NCBI RefSeq assembly: GCF_036711975.1
Contig: NC_091966.1
Location: 8,315,501 to 8,379,500, forward strand
Direction: 5' to 3'
Length of the DNA stretch: 64,000 nucleotides
Source of the DNA: Onthophagus taurus
Lineage: Eukaryota; Arthropoda; Insecta; Coleoptera; Scarabaeidae
Within the stretch, counting starts at the first letter, position 1. Each line of letters begins with the position of its first letter. This document shows, in pieces, positions 23,301-33,400 of this stretch. The notes beneath the pieces are model-generated. The model saw nothing but the letters and a program-made list of their open reading frames with translations, did no database searches and was not told the DNA's origin. The translations under genes and the position numbers were made by a program.

Positions 23301-26300
23301 GTCTTTCCTTTAGCTTCTCGATTGATGGCATAAAAACTATTTAAAAAAATTGTTTTATAAAGTCTTATATTTTCCAAATATTTTGGGCAGTAATTAAATG
23401 CATCCGTTGCCCAAAATATTTGTATTATTTTTTACTAGCGAGATATACAACCTAGCCAAACACCAATAAGAATTTGATCTGAGCAGAAACAGTGTAGTAT
23501 CACTCTTGTGAACAATCTCCTAAAAAGTTCAACAACATCTAAGTCTTGTCAAAAAGTGCAACAGCCGACTTTTAGCTTATTTTCATTGAGATCATATTTT
23601 TGCAGCAGCCAATACATTAGTATGGACTAACACTCTTTCGGTATATCTCGACTGTTAATTCTGAGTGATACGTTCCAATGATTTAAAACTTGCCTGCATT
23701 CCAGTGAATGAAAATATACTCTTTCAACGTGGCGGGGCAACAAATCACACTACCTTATTGATAGTAAGCTGCCTGTAGCTAAAATCTATAGTTTTCAGCT
23801 TCCATCATAACATACACTTTACAATTTGAAGATGCATTATGTATCATCGGCAGAGATGGTTTGTAGTATGCTCACTACAGCTATAATCTGCAATATAGCT
23901 ATAATCATTAACCTGCTATGTCATGTAACTATGATTTCTAATAATACGGTTACTGCCGTGGTTTGTAGTTCGCAGTTATGATTAAAAAATGCTGTCTACA
24001 GCTAAACCTTGCAGTATCAACCCTCAATTACAGCTAAACCTTGCAGTATCAACCCTCAATTACAGCTAAAGTTTGCAGTACTGACTTTGTAATTTGCACC
24101 TATAGCATGCAATGTGCAGTGTGAAGCTATAATTTTCAGTATGTCCTCTGCAGCTATAATTTACAGTCTATAGTTTACACTATGCTGTCTATAGACATAA
24201 TCTGCAGTCTTCAGTCTGTAGCTACAGTTTCCAGCTATACTTATGCATATTTTCAGCATGCAGGAACGGTTTCAGTATGCAGTCTACAAGTAAGATTTGT
24301 GTATTTGTAATTTACTATTTGTAGTCTGCTGTTTTAGTTAGGAATACCTTTAAAATTTGGTCTATAAATACAATAAACAGGAAAAATTTGCTTAGTATCT
24401 GAGTATCTGACACATTGTCAGTATCAGTATCCATCTTTTGTAATAGGTGTAACTACTTAGCAGATACATCAAACAATAAATAGTGATTTACAGAGTTTTT
24501 TTAATAAAAAGCATCCGTCTCTCACAAATCATCTGTATAAGACAAAAATTTTTAATTAAAACATTTTTAGACCAACATAACTACTTTATATGCAGATGAT
24601 AACAAAGGTGTAATTTCACCAACTGTATTAGTTGACATCACAGGTGATGGAATTGCTGATATTGTAACATCATTTTTCAATTCAACCACAATGGCTTTTG
24701 ATGGATACTCGTTTAAGCAGCTTTGGAATTTTACAATTCCTAATTCAGAAACTTTAAGTATTCCAACCCCAGGGTATTTTAACAATGATAATGTAACAGA
24801 TTTTTTGGTTAAATACCAAAAAGGACCTGGTTTCCCAGTTTATTACCACAGCGAAGTAATTATTTCTAAATTTTCAAGATAAAATTAATTTATTTATATT
24901 CATTAATAGACGTATATTTTGGATGGTAAAACTGGAAAATCTATTTACGAACACCCAATAATTGACACGGTAGGTTCCCAAATGGGTGGTTTAACCATAT
25001 CAATGGAAAAGTTTGGTATGGATTGGTTCGTATTTTGGACGGGAAATTGTAAAGATTACGAAGCTCGACAAGACATTTTCGAATTTATATCTGGAAGCAC
25101 TAATAAGCAACAAAATCGAGCAAATATCTGTAAATTAAGATTTAATTCAACAATGGTTGCTAAAATGTACGCTTTAAATCAATTTGATCAACCACCCGGA
25201 GTAGAATTATATAGTTCAGGTAAATAGAATTACTTTAATTTAGATTTTAACCCACAAAATCTTTGTTATATTAGATAACCGATGGGATTTAGAATACAAT
25301 AACAGCCGCTCACCAATTGATGAAGCACGCGAATTTTTAAAAATCCACCCAGAATATGATCGGCAACAAGTAGAAACAACCCCACCAGGAAATTTAGAAA
25401 CAACCTACAAAGCAATTGATCCATTAAGAAATCAAAAACCCCAAACGAACAATAAACACAAAACTCAAGAACCAGAATATTTAAATACAAGAAATAAAAA
25501 TGTAAACCCCAACATGGATCCCCAACCGAAATACGAAAACGATTACGAACAAATGCGATTGAAACCTAAAATGCCTTATTACCCACAAAACGAGGATATG
25601 GACACAGATTACCCAGAAGAAGAACCGGATGCGATGTCTTTGTATGGATCAAGACAATCGCGATTACAGTATCATCCAAATAATCGAGACACAAGAAGTA
25701 AAAAGCAGGAATTAGATAACCCACATGAATATGATGATAATGAAAGTACAACTAAGAAAAAAAGTCTTTCCGAGAAAACTCATTATGGAATTTACGATTA
25801 TAAAAATGTAAAAAATGCGAGAAGTCGCCTTATGCACGATTTAACAAATCTACCAACGGAAATTTTAAGGGATACTTACTTCAAAAATAGAGAAAAACAA
25901 ATGAGAAAATCCCGCTTTGAACAGAGAGATTTAAAATCCCACAAAGAAAGGGCAAAAGGAAACGAAGAGGTTAAAAAGGCGATCGAAGAAGAAAAAAAGA
26001 AATTAGTGAATACTTCCATGACTTTATGGGATTTAGAATCGGAAATGGAAATAGAAGATAGAGAAAATGGGTATTACAGAGGTAAAAGACATGTATATCA
26101 AAAGTTTGATGGTGTTCCTAAAATAACTTCAGTTGGTAAAATTTTTATAAAATAAATTCTTGACACATAATTATTTTTTTATTTTTTAGGTACTCTAGTT
26201 AAATCAATAAATTCTTCTACAAACTCAATAGATTTAGTTTTTCTTACATATTGGTTGCCAGCAATAGAAGGTGCGCAATTAGTGTTAGAAAAAGACGTTC

Positions 26301-26700
26301 AATGTATTAGTGAAAAAATTAAAAACGCAATGCGTTCTAAAGGTAATTTTATTTAATTTTAAAATATTTTTTTTTTAATCTCTTTTTTGTTCTAGAACAA
26401 TCAATAACGTTTCAAAAATCTACGTTGGAAGAACTATTTAAAAAAGAATGCATTGAAGAGCGATTTAAAAATCAGAAACCCACCGATCGAACTGACCAAG
26501 ACAATAATTTTTCTTACTACAATCAAGTGGCTCATCTGAATTTAGGTCAAATGACCGTTTACAGGATTAAAATCGAATGTAGATGTCAGGCGAGAAGAAG
26601 GTCTAACGAAATGTGTCCAAGATTTTTGGACAAAGAGAAACAATCTTGGCCATCGTTTTTAGGTAGAAAAGGAGACGGTTATTTTAAGCGATTTTTGTAA
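20376..26700 (+). CDS. FAM234/ITFG3-like single-pass membrane protein with FG-GAP-like repeats
   Basis: Eleven exons: 20376-20498, 20558-20714, 22033-22272, 22334-22542, 22595-22760, 22866-23077, 24571-24855, 24910-25219, 25275-26135, 26190-26342 and 26396-26700. They total 3021 bp and encode 1006 aa. The order is an acidic cytoplasmic N-terminus (MATYPGMSLSGEV), a basic stretch, and one transmembrane helix at about 83-106 (CCYVFIGLGLMTALIIL...). An extracellular part follows with repeated calcium-loop-like segments (DINSDGVDDFIFG, DVNADGIFDCLA, DVDNDGVDDVLA, DITGDGIADIV). Each is followed by W-K/L strands as in FG-GAP beta-propellers. Exon 9 (residues 568-854) is a charged, low-complexity extension absent from the human relatives I recall. 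The last 150 residues return to a folded, cysteine-containing region. Type II topology is inferred from the lack of a signal peptide. Function is unknown, and the FAM234 assignment rests on layout and repeat spelling. Confidence 0.85.
20800..21860. mobile_element. Intronic transposon debris with LINE RT fragment (minus)
   Basis: The second intron is 1318 bp, far longer than most introns here. On the minus strand near 21600-21640, SADDIVPITGGHN resembles the YADDIVL catalytic motif of a non-LTR reverse transcriptase. Open frames at 21128-21574 and 21586-21852 (plus) run opposite to this and look like chance. Confidence 0.4.
23375..23422. repeat. Perfect 15-bp hairpin
   Basis: CAAATATTTTGGGCA (23375-23389) and TGCCCAAAATATTTG (23408-23422) are exact reverse complements with an 18-base loop. 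The hairpin lies in the 1.5-kb sixth intron of the FAM234-like gene. Confidence 0.8.
23830..24340. repeat. Degenerate short tandem repeat in an intron
   Basis: The segment TACAGCTATAATCTGCAGT and variants of it recur every 20-40 bases through the region. Two exact adjacent 34-base units begin CAGCTAAACCTTGCAGTATC near 24000 and 24034, with a third partial unit. The same core (CAGCTATAATTTG) also occurs beyond the odorant receptors near 6740 and 11295. Confidence 0.65.
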
Positions 26701-27857
26701 AAGATTTTTTTATAAGACTTAAAAAGACAATTAATTGGTTTAGCTTAATATAATTACAAAACTCACCAAACACTGTAGTTTAATGGTGGGTCTAATTTTT
26801 CATCTTTATTGATTTCTTGTTATAGAATCAATTTTTATTTATGGAGTTTTAGAGAAACTTTTCGCGCTAATATGGACTAAGTTATTTTTTTAAGAAGAAA
26901 AATTGATAGGAATGACTTAACATTGCTGCATTTATACATAGGACTGTGATAAAAGATCAGACTATTTCCGCCATCGTCTAACTTCCTTTGTACATAATAT
27001 ATTTCAATTAGTGACAATCTGCAAACGATTTTATTTTTTATCGAATTGATAAATTTATAAAAATGGCTAAAATATAAGTCTTAATTTTAATATGTACATA
27101 ATTGCATATTTTATATTATTATATAAGGAATTTACGTAGCATAAATTTAACCTTACATTCTGAAGAAAGAATAACACTTTTTTATTCAATACAGTTCATT
27201 TAAGAAAGTATTTTAGATTTTAGCGCATTATTTCAAATAAATGTTGCCAAAATCGAAATTACACAAAAAATTAAATTGATTTATATTGGGTCATAAATTT
27301 ACAACCATTTTCCATTGGGCAAAGTTGAAAATAACAGAATTACCACATTCCCCCCACCAAAATAGCTCTGTTTCAGAATAAAAACGGTGCTTGGAAAGGA
27401 TTACCTTTCCTTTTGTGATGTTCCTTTCCTTTTGTGATATTTCTTTCTTTTGTAGGAATCCTATCATAATTATTCAACCTAATTTTTTCCTTTAGTATAC
27501 CAGGCTAAAATTATGTCATAAAGCCACAAAATTGTATAAAACGTAATCTTTATAAAATAACTTGTAATAGTAGATTTGGTCAGGTTGGTAGGTTATTGTA
27601 TAAGTGTACAATAATGGAATTATTTTGGTGGATATAGTTTATATATTGTTGTGAAATAAAGTACCTAGAACAAATTAATAAGTCCCTTAATTTTGCGTTT
27701 ATTTCATTTCATAATTTGGATTTCTCTGGAGAGTATTTAGATCTAAATGTAATTTACAAACATCAAAATGAAATCTTTCATTGTCAAATTAACCTATACC
27801 ACAACGTTGTAACTTTTTTATAACTGATGATAAAACACAATTAGAAAAAATAACACC
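26701..27857. other. FAM234-like 3' UTR and intergenic spacer
   Basis: A poly(A) signal AATAAA lies at 27236-27241. A short imperfect tandem of CCTTTCCTTTTGTGAT occurs around 27405-27450. No gene is visible. Confidence 0.45.
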
Positions 27858-28019
27858 ATGGCAGTTGCAAGTCCCGTAGATTGTTTTTTTGGTAATAATA
27901 CTACGATGATAAAAGAACGAGATAATTTTAAATTTTTTTTAGATCCCCTTTTTATTGTTTCCGGGCCTAAAGATCACTTTAGAATGGCTGCTCCTGCTAT
28001 TATGCATAATGCGCAATAC
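27858..28019 (+). CDS. Cfap91: Alternative first exons of CFAP91 (duplicated exons 1-2)
   Basis: ATG at 27858 sits in a good context (AACACCATGG). The open segment encodes MAVASPVDCFF, then DPLFIVSGPKDHFRMAAPA and more, and ends at a GTAAGT donor (28020) in phase 0. The part 27943-28019 is 77 bases, the same length, phase and position as exon 2 of the downstream CFAP91 start (30566-30642), and DPLFIV is shared. A potential 51-base intron (27892-27942, GTAATA...TTTTAG) splits it in the same phase as the downstream copy's 50-base intron 1. This intron also reads through without a stop. Both copies would join exon 3 at 30697 in frame. I infer an alternative promoter or start created by duplication, not a separate gene. 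Confidence 0.65.
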
Positions 28020-29164
28020 GTAAGTAATTAATCTTACGACTTATTTGAATTTTACAGAAAATATATCATTGTATGAAGATAATTATATTTTTCTTGTAAA
28101 TACAAAGACGTTACAAGACGATCTTTACCCGCTATCCTATCGCGAAGTGAAGTTACACCATAGTAAATGGTATTCATGGTAAACATTAATTACATTATGA
28201 TCTTTTGCCTTTTTTGGCATAATTTTGCCCTCTTTCAAAGTATTTTGCTGACTTCTGTTAGAATGTTCTTATCTGATTTCTGCCATGTTTCTAGAATCTA
28301 GTTGCAATTTTCTACCTTCACACCAATAACCTTTCAATATTATTCTATCTATGTACAAAATCTTTCTACCTTCATTCTATATTACTTATGGCAACAACAT
28401 AATATATATTCTCAATCAATGCTGCGAAAGAATTGTAGAGAAACCCAAAAATGAGTGCCAGAATCGTTCGGAAGTAGCCACTGGACTTTGAAGTCTCTAG
28501 ATAACGTAGATGGATAACCTTAACATGTCCGCTGCTGGTTTATAAATACTTGTGCGTTTGTAGAAGCCGAATATGCAGCGACACATCGCTATATCAGTTA
28601 TCAAATATCAAGTCATGTTATGTTGTATTGCCCAAATAGATTCTAATGGTACTCTTGGGAATTGCATAATGCTGCTGATTAGAACAGTTATTCTGCTTTG
28701 GAACATACCAGTACCACAAGAAATAGCGCGATATTTCTATTTCCTTGCGTTATAAAAATACATTTCACTCCTCATTGAATTTCTTTCCAAACTATCGGCA
28801 TTTCCTATGCGCTGAGCCTCCTACGATATCTTTGTTGGTAAGATTATGTACCCATCAATAGCCCCCAACAAGAAAAGGCCCAGCACGGCGCGGTGTTAAG
28901 TACACATTCACATTCCACTACTTACAGCCTTCACATGATATACTTCTACAATCCAACAACCCACACTACATGGTCATCCATACGTAACACAGGCTGGTGT
29001 TTCTTTTGCACACAATATTCTTTATCGATACATATCTCGTTTATCATCTCCCGTACAATTCCAAACTGCTCATTCATACAACAATTCCAACACTGCTCCT
29101 AGGCACGAACTCTATGGTCATCCTTTATCTGCGATATATCTTAAACTTTCACAAAGCACAACTA
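28020..29164. other. Long first intron or spacer within CFAP91
   Basis: No gene is supported. Open frames near 28573-29185 are unrecognised. The composition of 28440-28900 is less AT-rich than its flanks, suggesting mobile-element material. Confidence 0.35.
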
Positions 29165-30270
29165 TACAGTGTGTGCGTAAAGTAGCGGATATAGGCGATA
29201 AAATCATTCATATTAAGAAATCTTCGAATTGCCCCCTTTACAATCGAATTATCTTAAGTTGGGAAACACTGCTCTGGATGTGTGAAAGCTATTTTGGAGT
29301 CATCCCATTCTAAAGATATGTAGAAGGTGTAAGTTACCGGTTAGTGAGCTAATTCAGAATAATTTACAGTCTCACTGCTTCAGGTAGGTACCAGTATGCT
29401 TTTATGTGGGAAACTCCAAAACTTCTTTTTCGCAAGTAGAGTTCTACACTATCACTAGCATTTGCGCACGTGTAATAGAAAAGAGATACAAATTTTATTA
29501 ATATACGTGCTTTCCGCATCTCCTTGTATTGTAACTCCCGGTATTTTCTTTCAGTTGACTTGGAGAAGACCTGTAAGTTTTTTCACAGATTTTAGACGAT
29601 TGTTGCACTCCTTAACTTGGCGATCCAATTTATCCCAGAGATTTTCGGTGGAATTCAGGGCTAGATTCTGAGCAAGCCAGTCGATACGAGTAACCCCATT
29701 ATCATCGGACCAACATGACAGTTAGCGTTGTTCTGAAAGTAACATGGGTCCAGTTCGTAAAACTGTCATAACGTAAGAAGCACATTGTTATCTAAAATTG
29801 TACAGTAAGTGTCAACGTTGAGCTTACTCCCTGGGGAGAAACATTCCCAGATCATGATCTCATCTCTGCCGAACACTACTGTTGGCACAATGCATACGGG
29901 CAGATTACGCAACCTAATTCAACGCTGCCATTCAAATGGTAGAGGGTGAAACTTGATTCGTCGCGCCTAAAAACCTGTTTCCGCTGATCTACGGTCCACT
30001 ATCGATGTTTTACAAAACATTTTCTGAGCAGCTCGAAAACAGTACCTGCAAATCTCTATCTCCAGTTTTCCTGTTCTATGAGTCTGCCAACTCGGGGAAC
30101 CTTCCGGCCAACAGCGTCCATCTTCCACTTCTGAATAATATAGGCACATTTTGGGTAATTCAGCTTGCTAAGAGCTCCTTAAGTGTCAGTCATTTCTATG
30201 ATACCCGACGATTAGACTTTTCTCGAAATCAGATAACTGCACTGTGTGGCATCTTGCATGTATAAAGCCT
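29165..30270 (-). mobile_element. Tc1/mariner-type transposon, dead copy
   Basis: The element begins at 29165 (TACAGTGTGTGCGTAAAG) next to a TA. On the minus strand, transposase pieces read in order. The N-terminal HTH region (LIVGYHR, then ELLAKLNYPKCAYIIQKWK) lies near 30120-30240. A middle part around the first catalytic Asp reads RDESSFTL near 29950. A C-terminal block (STENLWDKLDRQVKECNNR, usually N.IENLW..L) lies near 29590-29650. Frameshifts and stops break the frame. The terminal sequence also occurs, inverted, at about 43828-43873. No right-hand terminus was found near 30270. Confidence 0.75.
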
Positions 30271-30466
30271 ATGTTGTTTACTACACGATATTAATTAAGC
30301 GGCAAACTTCTTAAGTTAAATTAATCTTAACTCTTTAAAAGAATAATCAATAAGAAGGTAAATCCAAAAAATTCCTTTACTATGGCTACGAATTCCACGA
30401 ATCGATTAAACACATAGTTTCAGATCTCAAGTCGTTTCACAGTTATACAATTCTATTACAAAAACG

Positions 30467-33400
30467 ATGAGATTTCCAAAAATACAAACTTCACGACCAA
30501 ATGATATTATTTACGGTAAATAATTAGTACTTTTTTAATTAAAAAAAAAACAAGGAATTTTTTAGATCCCTTATTTATTGTTGCTACTTCTAAAGATTAT
30601 TACAAATATGAACAAAAAACTATTATTAAAAATTCAAAATTTGTAAGTAAAATCATTTAACATTATTTATTATAACCGATTTATTTTGTTACCCAGACAA
30701 TTCTTCCAATATTTCCAACAATGTTTTCCGATTTGTCGCACATTCCAAAACAACAAATAGGCATAAAACCGGGAATGGATAAGATCCCACCGTTTGTTGA
30801 TAAAACAAAACGAAAAGGTGATAAGGTTGATGTCACAGGAGCAGACAGAGTTAAATATTTTCACAGGTAATATTATAAACAAATTAATTTTGGAATTAAT
30901 CCCTTTTTTTTTAATAATAGACCGAATACAAGCGCAGTCGTTACCGCATTATCTTTTTTAACTCCAAGACATGTAACTGAAGAAGTAGTAACTCCAAAAA
31001 TTGAAATGGTCAACAAAAAAATACAAACTCAATACAGGGATTCGTCGGCTCAAACATCACCGTGGCAGCCAGATTATAATCTAGCCGAAGGTAGTGATCC
31101 AGAAATATTAAAATTAGATTTTTTAAAATGGGGCGAAGGCCTCCCCGCCGGCGATCATGAAATTAAAATGATTGAAAGAGCTCGGATGAAAAGAGCTTGG
31201 GAAAAACGATTACCTCCTTTAACAAATCCAAAAAATATCGAGAAAAGACGCGAAATTATTGCGGCGGTTGAAAGAGATGAATGGGCGTTTAGGGAACAAG
31301 AAATACAAGATATTCAAGATTTACGCATGGAGTTACTTGAAAAAATGCTTGAGGAGTTATTGGATAAAACAAAAATGAGAACTGATATAAAAATGAAACT
31401 TTATTGTAAGAGCAAACTGAAAGAAAGAGATGAAAAATTGCGTAAATTGAAGGTGGCAGCTACAAGAGAAATGAGACGATTATCATTTAATCATCGTGGT
31501 ATAATTTTGAAGTATCATAAAGTAAATGTTATCGATGAAGTTTCCGACTATAAATCTGAAGTATACGCTCCATTAACAAGACATGGCAATCATCCTAAAC
31601 GATGGCATCAAGTTATTAACGAACACTTTAAAAAATATAACGCTAAATACGCTGGTAAAAAAATAAAGAAACAAAAACTTATATCATTCGTTGCGATTTA
31701 TTTTTTTATATTTTCAATTTAGGTGTTGAGAATTACGAAACTATTCCAAAATGGTTACTACATGGCACAGAAATTCAAGATTCTAAATTAAAACTACCCG
31801 GTACAAGATTATGTATACGCGAAACTAAATGGTCTTCTCCAGTACTAAAGAAACTTCATGAAGAATTGAAATGTAAACGAACAAAATTAATTGAAACAAA
31901 ATATTATTATTTTTTCATTAAGGTCTTAGACAAGTAACTAGAACTAAATGCAGACTTCGCGTACGAATTAGAGACCCACCTGCTGAACCTCCTACTCCAG
32001 AAGTGGAAGTTGAGGAAGAGGACGAAGATTTAGAAGCTGTGACCATGATGCAAAGCATCATTCGAGGAAGAGCTGCCCAAATTTTGGTAAGCAAAAAAAT
32101 AAATTCGAAATATCATTAATAAGAATAATAATATTTCAAATAAAATCAATAAACTTTGATTTATATAAATGTTAGGTATTTGCTGGTAGAGATAATTGCA
32201 GAGAATTGATACAAGAATTAAGAAGTACTCACGGTGTATTGAACGAAGAGCAAGTACAAGTGTTTAAACAGAAACTCGAAGTTAAATATGACCAACGAGA
32301 AGAATCATTTTGTATCGAAAACGTAACAATTTATTAAGGAACAAATCAAAATAATTTTCGTTTTGATAATTTTGAATTATTCATTTTCAGTCAAGTAAAA
32401 TACAAGAAGCACTCAACCGGTTACAAGGAACGGTTGTTGGGACACTATTGGATTTCCTCAATAAAGAATTACGAAGACTTTTAGATGAAAGAAAAGCTCA
32501 TGCGATTGGTTTGGTGGCCGAACGCGAAAGAGCAAGGCGAGAAGCCGCCGAAGCCGGAAGAAGACAAGCTGAATTAAGACGAAGAAGAGAACACGACGAA
32601 ATGTTTAAACAGGTTAGTCAATAAATATGTTATCAATTTAAACGATTTTGATTAAAAATTTAAATTAAATTTAGGTAGCTAAAGTACATCAAGAAACGGT
32701 TGATTTGTATTTGGAAGATATTATAACTGAAGGATTAGAATTTGCATCAACTGAAGAGGCGAAAAAATACGTAACCAGATTAGCTGAAAAATTGGATGAA
32801 GAAATATACGAAACCGACAGATTAATAAAACACGACATTTCGGAGCAAGAAGAATTAATTGCCGATATGGTGCATCATTTCGTTTTGCCGGAAGTTGAGA
32901 AACAAATCGTTAGAGATCGAATTAAACGAAAACAGAAGGGAATATTGAGGGTGATCCATGCTAAATTATTTGGAAAAATTGAAAACCTTCCAAATCCTGA
33001 TTTACGTAATATTAAAATTATAATTATTAATTATGTTACAAGTGGGATAGAAATATGGTTATTGTAACAAGTGTGAATAATTACACAAATAGGTTGTAAT
33101 GCTTGAGTTTCTATCCCAAGTGTGATACAGAATTTCTTTTGCGTTGTTTTTCGTTTTCTTAGCTAATGAGAGCACTTAAAACCACGCTAACCACGGTAAC
33201 TATCTTCTAGTAGGTAGTTTATCAGGAGGGTGGTAAAGTTTTAATAAAAGTTACCACTTTAGTGCTAAGTACAAAATTAAAGTCTTGAAACTTATAAATT
33301 AGTTGCTTCGTAAGTCAGAAACTAGAAATAAAACTAGATTCTTCTAAATTAATTAAAATAGTGTTTAACGTGTTAATTGTCGTGGATCGTTGAACTTGTT

